From Polyporus tsugae (lineage: Eukaryota; Basidiomycota; Agaricomycetes; Polyporales; Polyporaceae): a stretch of DNA of 64,000 nucleotides. Shown piece after piece: positions 34,092 to 46,047 of this stretch. The position numbers were made by a program, and so were the translations under genes. Under the pieces are notes generated by a model. It ran no database searches. It was not told the origin of the DNA and saw only the letters and a program-made list of their open reading frames with translations. Numbering within the stretch: position 1 is the first letter of the stretch; every line of letters begins with the position of its first letter. The DNA lies in the NCBI GenBank assembly GCA_024305745.1, contig JAHRBS010000014.1, positions 1,371,501 to 1,435,500 on the forward strand. Direction: 5' to 3'.

Positions 34092-35871
34092 TATATTTCG
34101 CAGGAGATGAGACAGTACAGGGTGATCAAGCATCATTGTCAGCTTATGTGAATCCTGATGAAATGGCGTCGAAAAGAATGCACATCCTCAGGCCTCAGTA
34201 TGACAGTGAATTGAAGAATTGTCACACGAAGGCCACAACTTGGATAACACCAAGGCGAAACTGCCGCTGTATATTGGGGGACGCGTGTCGCGTACAGAGA
34301 CGGATGGAACACGCGTCGCTTATTGGGCCCGGGGCGGGATCCAGGCCGCGAATGCAAACCCTGAGCGTGTATGTGCCGCCCAATTCCGGTGGCCAAACCT
34401 CGCGCACGCGGTATCTAGATGCGCGCTATACAGTAGCTTCGAATTCGCACTGTAATCGCATACGTAGTGGCCTTCTCGTGGCAAACAGTAGGACCCCATG
34501 CGGCACGACCTCGCAGGCTGAGATAACTCGTTTGGGAGTTGGACTGCACAGCCTCGGCGATGTTCTATGATCATTGCGAGACTGTCCCAAATCCCTACTA
34601 CCTACCAGACGGGATTATCCGCAAGGTCCGCAGAGCAACTGGGCATCGTACCACCTCTCTCGCAACCTGTCACACGGTGGAAGCCCGTCTCAATTGGGTC
34701 CCGCCGCCATAGATGACAGAAAGCTTAGACGGGTATCGCCCACGCGCACTCGGCCGAAACCGCACGCTTTACGAGGCTTCACGATCAAGCGAAGGGTGCA
34801 GATGTTATGAGCTCTGTTTGGTACATGGTCCGAACTCCGGGAGCAAAAAAAAACCCCAAGTGGGAACCGGCATACCAGCAAGGTTCAAAGAGCTAGCGTG
34901 GCAAAGGCGTAGCCTCGACAAAAATAGGGGGGCTCACCACTCAATCTCCCGCTCGCAGTGATTCGCGTTCATGGTTCGGGACATTGGCGCACCGCAGTTT
35001 ATATAGATGCGATGAACAATGTCGTGATTCAAAACATTGTTAGCTGGGTAAGCCTCCAATGGCGCGCGATGAACGCAGAATGCATCCCGTACGTACCTCA
35101 AATACCCGAACAGGTGGTGAGAGAAAGGTAGAAGTTGTTGCTCTTCCCTTCCATCGCATTATCTAAGCCATTGAGGTTGCAACTTGCGCGTCCATCTCTT
35201 TCATGGAAGGTTGTAAAGGGAGTGTGTCGGCACAGTCTACACCGATACATGAGAAGGGGTTCCGGATAGCAGTGTCCACTCAGAACTTACCTGAACTCTC
35301 GCATTCGCTTTCCTCACAGGGTTAGATTTCCATCCGCAGTCGTCACATGCAGGCCTAGTTTGAGTGGACGACGGCGAGTCATCGGCGGATTCTAGAAGGT
35401 CTTGCAATCTTCGTAGGACCAGACCGGTGAATGCGAGTCTACAACATGGTCATTCTCATCAGCCCTTTGTTAACCGGTCAGCATAGGAAACGAGGGGCTC
35501 ACAGTTGCAGAAATGTGACCAAGTTGCCCACAGTTCTGTCGGTGGTGAGGTCACACCCGCTGGTGTACGTACGAGGCTGGAACCTCGTCGGTGCACCAAC
35601 TTGAGGTCTTGAACGTATACGGCAAAGCGCAAGGGCGGGAAACAGCGGGCGCCGAGATGCCAGTGGCAGCACAGAGCAGCACTTGGCACTGCCAGTTTGC
35701 TGCCATTGTGTCCTCCTCTGCCGCACGTCTACGTGGTCTTCCACTGTTTCCGCATGACGATCGACGGGTGGCATTTCGCCCTGACTCGGACGGACAGCGA
35801 GCTGGTGACACTGCATATATATACTGAGTGAAACTTGAGCTTACGAGAGAAAACCACAAACCATCAGCAGA
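34092..35871. other. Long intergenic stretch, nothing recognised
   Basis: About 1.8 kb with only short overlapping frames. An A9 run lies near 34846-34854. No repeats shared with other parts of the window were noticed. Confidence 0.45.
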
Positions 35872-37017
35872 TTGTCCTCCGAGTCACAAGCCTGGACCTT
35901 CGCCGCGCGCGGCCTCCCCTCCGCCGTTCTCTCCCTGACCAGCCGCCTCATCCCGATCCTCCCGCCTCCCCTGCCCCTCCCCGCCGACGTGCCCAACCCG
36001 GAAGAATCGATCCTGATCAAGGTCGCCTTCGCGGGCCTCAACCCCGGCGCCATCTTCCAGATGGTCCTCGCCCGCCGATGATCCACAGCGCGACCTGTAT
36101 CCCAGACATGGACTTCTCCGGCACCGTCATGGACGTGTGGACGCCCGACGAGGGGAAGATGCAGGCGCGGCGGTTCAAGAAGGGCGACAAGGTCGTCTGT
36201 ATGCTGCCCGCGAGTCATACGCTCCGCACGGGCACGGGCGCGCTGGCGGAGGATGTGCGCGTTCCGGCGCGGTACGTCGTGCACAAGCCGCAGGAGAGTA
36301 GCTTCGCGGACGCGGCGGGGATTATGCTCCCTACGTTGACGGCGTGGCCGATGGTTTTGGAGTCGGGCGCGAAGGAGGGCGACCGGGTACTGGTGAACGC
36401 GGCAAGTGAGGGGATTGGGACCATGGTTGATGGTGAGGAGTATGGTTGGGAAGGGCGGTTATGTGGTCGGGATTTGCAGCGGAAGGAACGTGGAGATGGT
36501 GAAGAGTATCGAGGCGGATGAGGTGAGCTAACCTGCCCATGCATTCATGGTGTTGAGGGCTACATAGGTAGGTTGTCGACTACACTCAACACGGAGACGT
36601 ACCGCAACACCTCAGAAACCTCTTCCCAGACAAAGCCTTGGACGCCATCATCGACACCCTCGGCCACCAATCCCTCTACTCCGACTCACCATTGTACCTC
36701 ATCCCCAGCGGCATCTACTCCTCGGCCGCATCGGACTTCAGTGTGCCCACCTTCCTACGTGCCGTTATCCAAATGAAGCTCAACGAGTGGTGGCCGATCT
36801 CACCTTGGCTACTCGACGTCGGCCAGAAATGGATGGACGTGTCGATGATGGGTCCGATGTTGAAAGACCGGGAACGGGTTGGGAAGGTTCGGCTGATCAG
36901 GGACAGCGTATGGGAGTTTAAAAAAGTCGAAGGTGCGTATGAGAAGTTGGGTGGGTTGCATGCGAGGGGAAAGATTCTGATGAGGGTTGATCCGGCGGTG
37001 GGCGATGATGAGTGTTG
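35872..37017 (+). pseudogene. Medium-chain reductase (quinone-oxidoreductase type) pseudogene
   Basis: Resembles fungal zinc-type MDR reductases distinct from the one at 31106. Recognisable: SQAWTFAARGLPSAVLSLTS, ILIKVAFAGLNPGAIFQMVL, TCIPDMDFSGTVMDVW, FKKGDKVVCMLP, AADAAGIMLPTLTAWPMVLE-like segment, MVGKGGYVVGICSGRNVEMV, VDYTQHGDVPQHLRNLFPDK, ALDAIIDTLGHQSLYSDSPL. Lesions: the expected start reads TTG TCC TCC GAG with no ATG; two extra bases near 36077 put a TGA after LARR; a one-base shift near 36436 separates GIGTMV from MVRSMVGKGG. One normal intron remains near 36521-36570. The C-terminal frame is open to TGA 37015-37017. Confidence 0.75.
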
Positions 37018-37599
37018 AACGTTGAACGTTGAGGGGGGAGGAAGGTGGGTGAGATGACTGGGAGATGATTGGGCGTTACGATGCCCTCCTTGCTGCTAAG
37101 GACTGCGTCTAACGTTATATTGCGTGTACAATACCTGCTCTATCAAGTATTCTCTTCATCCTGGGTCGAATGAGGTCGAGAGTGTCCAAGCACAGAAAGT
37201 GAGTAACTTCGGAGTAAGTAAGAGCCCGCGCTTATATTGACCGTCGAGGCCACTTTGAAGGTGCAGTGCGGCCCAAGTGCAACCACACTTGCATCTGACA
37301 ATGACCTCCACTATGGCTCCCCTTGGAAACCCCACTCGTACGGCCTCAAATATCCCATGTACAGACGCGACTATGCTAGCTCCATACATGAGCGAAGAAC
37401 ATACCGTTTCCGAATTTCGGAGAAGGAACTCATAAAGTCTGTTGCCATATGTCTTCCCAGATTACGCTAAGTGCTCACATCTTGGCTTCTGAAATCTCGT
37501 CTTACGCGTAGCGTAAGTTTCTTCTCTTACCGTTGTGTGGGAAGCGTTGAGGTACTGATCGGAGACCCCCCCCCAGTGCATTGAGCTACTAGATACAGC
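37018..37599. other. Intergenic, nothing recognised
   Basis: Between two pseudogenes; contains a C10 run near 37566. No gene seen. Confidence 0.4.
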
Positions 37600-40500
37600 C
37601 CAAGACGGTCAAAACCACCCACCTCGAACCCGAACGCGGGAGGGACCACTCAACACAAATACATGGCGTGGTCTCGAGCCCCCCCAACTCGATCCTCTCC
37701 GTTGGCGAGTTCTTCCGCAACGGCCAGAAGGGCGTGCGGTTCCCCAAGGGTCTGATTAAGGTGCTGGAGCAGAAGGTGCTGGATACAACGTACGTCTTTT
37801 ATATTTATTTGAAGGTATTGTGATTAGCAGGCGCAACAAGCATCGTCCCATTATGGCGCCAGCGTGTGGTTGGCGGGAGTGCGGTATAGGAAGACGACTG
37901 TACCTCCCTGCATCCCAGATCCCCAGATCCTGTTGGGACGTAGCATGCATGAATTCGCAGTGATTTACTGGTCAATCCCGGGAGGACAGGCAAAAGTATG
38001 TTCATGTAGTCGGGCCGGGTCGGCCTCCCGAGCATTTAAGAGAAGGAAGTGGAGCTCGTCCGGGATGCCGGGGTTCCACTCTTTGGACGGCCAGCCCAGC
38101 CAACTCTGTTCGTTCGGGCGAGTTTTACTTTCACCGCTTTCGTCGCGACTCCATTCGCAATCCCCTTCACCTCCGAACTCATGCTCATTGTTCATTGGAC
38201 ATTTAGTTCGCATACCGCTCAATCTGGCCTGTCCATACAATTATTCCGACCAGCCCATACGACAAACTATGCCCGTGTTTTCCGTACAGGTCAAAGACGA
38301 GATAGTCAGGAAACAGATGAAGGAGAATTGCAAGGTCGAGGAGCTCATGCCAACGTCTGCTAGTGGGCGACGGTGGGAAGATGGTGCTCAACGTCCACTC
38401 AAGCTCACCCCTGTCAAGCCGGCATCCTCGGACTCGGAATACGATTCAGCGTCCACAACGATTTACCATATAAGTGACGGCATGCCGCTTGTCCTGACCG
38501 CCGCGCGCCGGTTATTTGGGGTTGCCGACAAGGTAGGGCTGTGTCTCGTCCGAGTCCGTGATGTCTGAGATCTCAATATATTCAACTAATAGGCTACCCC
38601 CAATGACTTGAAGGTACACAGGGCAGCCCCGGGCCAGAACTAAGTACTTCTCAGGTGCGTATCCTGTGCGAAGATCTCCGCCCGACGTGTCGATCTAAGA
38701 CATCTTTGCGCTATATCGTAGGACGAAAACCCAACATGGTATGTACAAGGCATTCTGCCCCAAATGGGTCCGTCTGACCTCAGTCCAAAGCTGTTTTGTT
38801 TGCTTTGCCTTGCAGCGGGCTGATCTCGTTCGATATTGGGGTTTCTTCGGGTCTCTTAAAGGCGTTGGGCAGTGGCCCGTCAGCACGAACACGGACAACG
38901 GGACAACACAGTGGGCGCAAGTGGTATGTCGCCCTGATTCTCCATGGTACGGGTGCCGTGTGAGGCTGATGCCTAGGCCATTGCCATCGACAAGGTTCGT
39001 CCTGTTGAAATTAACCTTTTCTGTGACAAGTTTTGCTAAACACAATAAGTACTCTAGTCCCAAGCAGAGGGCGAGGAACATCGCGGTTCGCCCATCATCG
39101 ACCTTTTCGATTTGCTCCGGAGCCCGTACAGCGATTCCAAGACCTCAAGTGGATTGACAAGTACCAGGAGCACGGTTCTTCAGTAGTTCATCTCAGGCCA
39201 GTACGCCAAGCAGCGGCCTAGTGCTATGCTCACCGCTTGCTTCGAATACAGACCATCAGCAAGGCCATGAACCAGTACTGCACAACCGTCGGCGAAATTT
39301 TTATAGCCAAAATGTTTCCTAGACTCACGGGCTACTTGCAGCCTCATCAGTCGGCGGCTTGGCTGGGGAAGACGGAGCAGCTGGTGGAAGGCGGGGAGAA
39401 GAAGGTGCAAGCATTTGCCTTCCAGCCGGAGTCATGTGTTAAACCCCGCATAGAAGCTGCGCGTCCGCTTCTCCACAGCATGTACGCACAATTGAGGCAA
39501 ACAAGAAGACGGGACGTCCTCGAGCATGCAGCGCCCCGGTGCCGGAGAAGGTCGAGCGTGGCGACTGCTTCCACTTCACTGCCAAGGTTGTGATCGTGGA
39601 GGGGCTTGTGCCATTGGACAGCACCCCCGGGTCCGCGAAGCTGGACGGCTTCGTCACCCTCGACGGCCAGCAGGGTAGCCCTCTAGCCAAGACGAGACCA
39701 GGACAATATATGAGACCCTCGACCCCCGATGTGAGTGGGTCTATTTATATTTAGCTCAGGCTATGTCTTCTTTTCCGCTACCCCAGTTTCCGTGAAAGTC
39801 GGACTGACGGAGAGCATACCGCAGACGAATCCCTTCATCTGTCCGTCGAGAAGCCGCTGTGGGTCATGATCAGTATCCGAAATCGGGCATTGGTTGGCAA
39901 GCACGATGCCGTCGGTCGCGCTTACCTCTGTCTGGACACAAAAGGGCTCAGGGACTCATGGTGCACTCTCGGTCGCGGTTCGCCCCGTGTTAGCATGGAG
40001 CACTCCAAGGACGACTCGCAGCTCTACCTTGGCCGCGCGTTCCACTCCCCGCAGCGAGCCGAGAACGGCATAGCTCGGGTCTTCATGAGAGGTAGGTTAT
40101 ATAGCGATTCTGGCCCTCGCGACGTTGAGACCGACTCTGTGCGCATCGCACTCTTCATCTGTCACAGGATATCGTGACTGGGTGCTCAAGTCGCCCATGA
40201 AGCAGAACACGGTTGACAGCATGCACTATAACACCGCGCTCTTCGCCTCCGCGTTGAGGGCAATGAAGAGGTTCAAGAAGGTGTCCAGATACCCTGGCGG
40301 CAGTTAGTGAAGCCCCGCTTCAAGCCGAACGCCTCGCGGACGTCGAGGTTGAGCAAGCGATTGTTCCCTTTTCGACTTCTTTCACTGAAACGTCTCGACA
40401 CTCAACACCTACCTGAACGAATACGCCAAAGACATGGTCATGTCACGCGTCCCGGAATGATATCCTGAACGTGATCCCCATCCTGCTCTTTCCCCGAGTA

Positions 40501-40915
40501 TAGAGCGTTATAAAGCTGCAAACTGACAAGTCGGTAGAGCCTCCGTCCTATGTGAGTAACGCGCGTTGGTCGTGCTAACTATATCCCGCAGTCCCTACTT
40601 CTATTCCGGCGGCGAAGGGCCAATCGCCGACTAGCGCTGCGGAGCCAGATATCCTGTCCGTTCCACTCGATTATAGCAGGCGTGGCGTACATTAGTTTCA
40701 TCGATGCGGTGCGTGGACGACGTGACCTCACACATCGCCGTGGCCTCAGCGACGGGCTTATAGAGCGGTTCGTGCGCATGATGCAGGGCGGTCTCTGTGC
40801 TGTGCCTTCAGCCAAGCCTCGATCGAGAACTGCCAGAGGGAGAAGCAGCAGGAGAAGGGGGAAAGACGTTAGCAATTAATGGCAAAGCCATCCTTCGAAT
40901 GCTCCGCATGCGGTA
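37600..40915 (+). pseudogene. Munc13-like (MHD and C2 domain) pseudogene
   Basis: Scattered pieces, in the right order and on one strand, match fungal proteins with Munc13 homology domains around a C2 domain, which act in membrane trafficking. Pieces: NSILSVGEFFRNGQKGVRFP (37690, probable), VQVKDEIVRKQMKENCKVEE (38290, probable), ISKAMNQYCTTVGEIFIAKM with FPRLTGYLQPHQSAAWLGKT (39250-39380), VPEKVERGDCFHFTAKVVIV and EGLVPLDSTPGSAKLDGFVT (C2 start, 39540-39660), IYETLDPR, SVEKPLWVMISIRNRALVGK and HDAVGRAYLCLD (39850-39940), KDDSQLYLGRAFHSPQRAEN (40010), LNTYLNEYAKDMVMSRV (40400), RFVRMMQGGLCAVPSAKPRS (40770) and ILRMLRMR (40900). Frame changes and stops occur throughout. Confidence 0.75.
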
Positions 40916-42178
40916 CGTGGTCACTCGACGCACCGCCTGCGCGTTCAGTTGCGACATGACAATTTGACTCATCTCCCGCCTCTGCGGTCCAGGCTTAATA
41001 CGTCCGACCTCATTGCTCAGCGGCTACTATAGGTAATGACCTGCCTCCAGCGCACGGCCTAATACACAATCTGTCGTGCCCCTGCCAGCAGGCACAGATC
41101 CAGCCTGTCCCTGGGGCCTGAAGCTTGAAGGCTGACATCCCCCGTGCCTCCATTGCCTCCGAAATGGATTTTCGCTTATCCTCTCCTTCCTCTTTCACCG
41201 CCACCCACAGCATTTCGGATATGTTCTGATATGCTTTCGTGTTCCATACCAGTCCCATATCCCTAGGCCTAAGCACCGATACCTTGATACAAACCAAACG
41301 TACGCCAATCGCTCGCGTAGCTACGGAGCGCAAGCCCATCTCGATACTCATTAATATCGATATCTTTTCCTCTGTTCCATTATCGCTCGTTTTGGCGTTT
41401 GTATGTCTTCAGACTTCATGTAAGGCCCATTGACGCGCCCGATGCTCTCTTCTCTTCGTGCCAAACTCGCACGCAACGCATGTCCTTCTTGTGTATTTGT
41501 CAATCGCCAAAGAAGCCCTAGAAACGGCGACGGACGGTTCTTGTTCCTCCGCGGCGTCTCCTTGCATACCGGAAAGCGAGGCACCTGACAACCGCCATGC
41601 ACGAAGCACGCCCTCGCCTTGTCTACGATCGCTTCCATTTCCACCCACGAGCCTATCGACCGGCGGCGCGGCGTTCGACGAGGCGGGAGCCTGCGAGAAC
41701 GGGAACCTCGATTTACCGCGGGCAAGTGAGTCTGTAGTTAATCTGATCGCACACTCGCCCGGGTAACTGACGGCGGACAATAGGGGGAGTGGGAAAACGC
41801 GCCGACGGTGCGATTGCAATTTGCAAGTGGTACAGTTGAGACAACAAAAGAGTATTATAAAGATACAGATACACATTAGGCAGGGGAAGAGCAAGGTACC
41901 GTCCGTCAGTAGAGGTCAGGAGGTAAGGCAAGGTGTGGGGGGCGCGTGGATCTGGGCTCGCCAATCCGGCGCGAGAAGCAGCACTTTTCTCTCCCTATCG
42001 TACAGCTTAGCTATCTTCTGCCTGGGTATGGTATCGTCATGTATGTACATGCCCCGGACAGGCCGCCTGGTATGCGTGCTGCGTGTGCATGTGTGTGTGT
42101 GTGTGACGGAACTTGAGTGGGCAAGGGCTCGCGGCAGACGCGCACGCGAACCATGAGTTTCAGCAATGGCGTGCGCGA
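40916..42178. other. Intergenic, with a short GT microsatellite
   Basis: No gene recognised in 1.2 kb. GTGTGCATGTGTGTGTGTGTG lies around 42084-42105. The right end is the 3' flank of the minus-strand gene at 42179. Confidence 0.45.
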
Positions 42179-43027
42179 TTAGAAGCGCACCAGCCCCTCG
42201 TCCTCCTCCGATATCGATGAGAGGGACGAGTGACGCGAGTGCGGGCCACGCCAAGAAGCCCTGCGGCCGTACTGCAGCCCGCCGTTGCCTATCGAAGGTA
42301 CGGCCGCGGGCGAGGACAGGGGCGACAGCGTGGGCGAGGGCGAAGGCGAGTGGGACGGCGACGTCGAGTAGATGACGTTCGCCCCAGGGGTATTTGGGGT
42401 ATAAGTGTATGCACAAGGCGAGGCGAGGGAGAACGCAGTTGAGGGCGAGAGAGAGAGCGACGACGACTGGGCGAGCGTGGACGCGCGGGGCGTCGCGGTG
42501 TATATCACGTACGGCTCGTCCTCGTCCGTCTCGTTGATGGTATCCGGCCGGCCGGTGTATCCAGACGAGTTGTAGTCGAAGGTGTTCGCGGCGGCGTCAG
42601 CCGCGGCGACGATATCCTCCCAGGAGTAGGTGCGTTCGCGCCTCTGTGGCGGGGAAGGAGGGGAGGAAGACGAGGCGTCAGCGTCAACGTCAACGTCCTG
42701 GGTACACATGGCAGGGAACGAGGTGTGGGGGCATGGAAGGGCGCCTTGGTGGCAAGGAAGGGAAGAAACGAGCAGCGGCGAACTCACGGTTGGCACAATG
42801 GGCTGATCACCGCCTGCTGCGATCCTGCGCGTCCATTCCCTCCGCCGCAGAAACTCCACGCGATCCTTGCGCTGAGTGAGGCTCTCCGTGGACCTGCTCT
42901 GTTTGAGATTACGCCCCGCGGGCGGGGGAAGTGGATATCCAGAGAGGACCTTGTCTCCAGTGCTGTCCCAAGAGACAGAGGGGAGTCGCGGAAACTGAAT
43001 CATGTTGGAGTTGGAGGTCGAGGCCAT
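42179..43027 (-). CDS. Ser/Pro-rich disordered hypothetical protein
   Basis: Not recognised. ATG 43027 gives MASTSNSNMIQFPRLPSVSW. The open frame runs 282 codons to TGA at 42179. A 90-nt intron (42698-42787, GTGAGT..CAG) is likely; removing it joins DQPIVPT to DVDVDADASSSS. An ordered-looking stretch is SWEDIVAAADAAANTFDYNS; the remainder is low-complexity Ser, Pro and Thr (SPSHSPSPSPTLSPLSSP), ending SSLSSISEEDEGLVRF. This could be a phosphorylated scaffold or regulator, but nothing shows a function. Confidence 0.6.
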   Translation of the reverse strand: MASTSNSNMIQFPRLPSVSWDSTGDKVLSGYPLPPPAGRNLKQSRSTESLTQRKDRVEFLRRREWTRRIAAGGDQPIVPTVSSPLLVSSLPCHQGALPCPHTSFPAMCTQDVDVDADASSSSPPSPPQRRERTYSWEDIVAAADAAANTFDYNSSGYTGRPDTINETDEDEPYVIYTATPRASTLAQSSSLSLSPSTAFSLASPCAYTYTPNTPGANVIYSTSPSHSPSPSPTLSPLSSPAAVPSIGNGGLQYGRRASWRGPHSRHSSLSSISEEDEGLVRF

Positions 43028-43197
43028 TGCGTTTTGTTGGGATGCGAGGGAGAATGAAGGTCGCTGGGGCTTGGCGACGGATCCTTTCAGGAAGGATGAT
43101 CAGTGAGTGAGATGGGTGTGTGCGGATTGCACACAGGAGGTGCAGCGAGGCGAGCGAAGGAAGGGAAGGTGGACGCGGGCATGGTGTTGCTGCGAGG

Positions 43198-43206
43198 ATT
43201 TATAGG
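43198..43206 (-). promoter_or_regulatory. TATA-like box upstream of the Ser/Pro-rich gene
   Basis: The minus strand reads CTATAAATC about 175 nt upstream of ATG 43027, within a usable distance if the leader is long. Confidence 0.35.
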
Positions 43207-46047
43207 ACAGAGACGGGTTACCAAATCGAAATGGAGATGGATTGCGATGAGTCAGAGCGCCAGCCAGGCTCGCACGTCTCATCGTCGATGCCGTCACAGT
43301 GCGCGTCAACGTCCCGGCAGCTGTCGCCAGGGCCCAGATCGGCCTTCCGTCCCCCCACCGCCCCCACCGCCCCTCCCGCACTGGGTCCTCAAACACCCGC
43401 TTGGCCCCCTGTCTAAGTCTTGTCAATCGGCAAGGACTTGACTTGGCTCGCGGGGCCGGCGTGTCCGATCGGTGCGGGGCGAGTTACGGGACTCATGTCA
43501 CGCGTTACCGGAGGACAACAACGCTGTGCAGTCGTCGTCCGGCGCACCGCGGGCATCCGCAGAGCTCTATCGATCGCGCGATTCGGAATCCTGCCTCGCG
43601 CCTCGCACCTTCTCGGATGCCTCTCGGTCTGGATTCCAGACCGCATTCCGACCGATGCCGGAACTGGGACACTTCTGCGACACAATATAAAATCAATCAA
43701 TATTCACAATCGAGAGACCGCGAGCTCACCGGTCACCGCTCGCACCGCTCTGTAGTAAAGAGTGGATCCATGTCTCGAAATGCCTCGCACGGCATTGCGT
43801 CCCTCCGGAAAATGTGCAATGTTGCCGCCGCCAGAAATAGATATCCGGATGGGAGAGCCTGTGGTAGTAGTCATGGACGGTGACAGATGCGCATACACCG
43901 TGGTTGCGGATTGTTGTGTGGAGGCGGCCCTGAAACAACGTGGCCGGCCTGGTCGGGTTGTTCACACCGTTCGCCTCCGACAATGACACGTTGGCTCCTG
44001 GATGGCATAAGTAAGTAACTTGGGCATAACGCCAAATTGGTAGTGGTAAGCGTCTGAGAATCTTACGATCGATGCGTACCGTTTAATACGCGACCATCGA
44101 ACGCCGACTCTCGTATTCTTGTCTGCTGTCCGTAGCGGCAGAGACCTCAAAGCTGCAGCACGTAGCTGCGGAGGATGGGTAGCTATCGGCACAGAGCGGC
44201 TCATGACCGGAGGGAACTGCGGCCATCCAGGAAATCCAGGGATTCGGAGAGCTTGAATTCCGAAGGCAACGTCGGCATGCGGAACGATTCGGCCGTTACG
44301 GGCGACGAGGTTCCGAAGTTCGGCAGTGCGATGGTGACTCAAATTCGGCGCTGCTGAAGTGGAAACATATCCGCATTTATAATGTCTCAGGCGGGGAGAC
44401 TACTTACTCACTAGTACTCGCTGTCGACTCCCATGGGCTCCACTCTGCGAAGCTCACTGTCAGTTGTGCAACGTGGCAGGCTTGCCATGGAGCGGAGGTG
44501 AGCGCATATATGGCATGATACGTCTGACAATATGTTCATTGGATCACAGAGAATCATCCTGAGAGGCAGAAGACGCTGATTGCTGTTCCAGGCGTGCAAG
44601 CGAAGGGCGAGGTGGACTCGGAAAGACGTCGACTCGCCACGACAAATGCCCCACTGTGAGCTATCGAGAGTCACCTGACTCTGAATCCTTGCTGCGCTCA
44701 AATAGGCAACGTAGGCGCCCGTATCTTCGCCGGTTTCTCGGTCCAGACTTCCGATATCATCGATTCATCGATGACCAATCGCAACTCCCTCCGACGTCCT
44801 CAGGCCGATGGGCTCATGCACGCAACAAATCCAATCGTATAAAGAAATCGCTGCACAAATGCTGAAGTCTTTCTTTCAGACTCCCAGGTTGCCCCCATCA
44901 TAACATATCAACGTATTAAGTAATACTCAATCTATTAATCTGCTCTTGCACAGATTGAACGATCCACGAAGCATCATCAATCGATCTACCGAGATATCAT
45001 AGTCCATTCTAGGCAAAGTCCGAATAACACATCCGTTTCGCCACTTAGCCCGCCCTATAAGTACAGTATGCAGGCGAGGCCACTTGTCGACTCGTCGGCA
45101 TGCAAATGTTCCCTACAGGCATGGACAACAGGATTGCGATGGCTTGTTATGGTGCAATATACGTAACACAGTAATGTCCATGAAACTTGAGGTGTCATTT
45201 GCATGGTATGCGAGTCGAGGACCTTCCGATTATCACGCTGAATTATTCTACAAGCGCTTCAGGGATCCCTCACTGCCGATCGACGGATGCGTCAAAATGA
45301 AGATGTCGCGGTGATTGAATTCCCACACCGCCTTAGCTCACATATGCCCAATCCTGCCATCTTGGCCGCCCAACAAGACTTCCATGAAGTATATTCGAGG
45401 TCTTGGACTGACACGAGGACCGCACACCTGTGTAAGGCACACCGTACCTTGTCTAATCCAGACAGCGAGACACATCGTAACTTCAACCTTTCTTCGTGGT
45501 CGATAGCAGATTCAGACACTGGCATTGCAGGTGTGTCCTCTGACCTTGAGGCTTGCATGAGCTCGTCGATGTTTATGTTCATGTTTGCATTCACCCAGCA
45601 CTAATAAATTAGATGGTTGATGGATTGGTCAACCCAATCAAACATGGTTCAAAATTCATTAATGGACAGCCCTAGCGGTGGCGATGTCTGAAAAAACCTG
45701 ATCGAGTCACGATACTACGATAGCACCCTCGGAACTGTCATATTGTCACTCGCCGTGTCAAAGTCAGCTCCGTCCATGGCGGTCTATCCATCCTGGATTG
45801 ATCCTGTACAGTAAGTAGAAGGCACGAAAGGATGGGGTGTGGCGTCGAGCGACATCCTGCGACATCGGCAGCGCGTCTTATATTGCTGACCACCAGGCAC
45901 CCCCTCCGGATTTCCCTCCTCCCCGCACACCTGCTTCTCCCGCCTCCCTCTTGACGTTTTCGCCCTCAGGCTTCCCTCCGAGCTCGGTTGCGCCTGTGTG
46001 ACCCTCACATATTCGTCGGCTGACAAGATCTATCGCAAGCTTCCACG
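43207..46047. other. Long intergenic stretch, nothing firm
   Basis: About 2.8 kb. Short frames near 43762-43986 (plus) and 45292-45594 (minus) lack motif or splice support. TATA-like CCCTATAAGTACAG at about 45052 has no convincing gene after it. The last 150 nt are CT-rich and should be the promoter of the next gene. Confidence 0.4.

Noticed and set aside
38741..39157. 138-codon plus frame as a separate gene
   Set aside because: It falls within the ordered fragments of the Munc13-like pseudogene and changes frame with respect to them.
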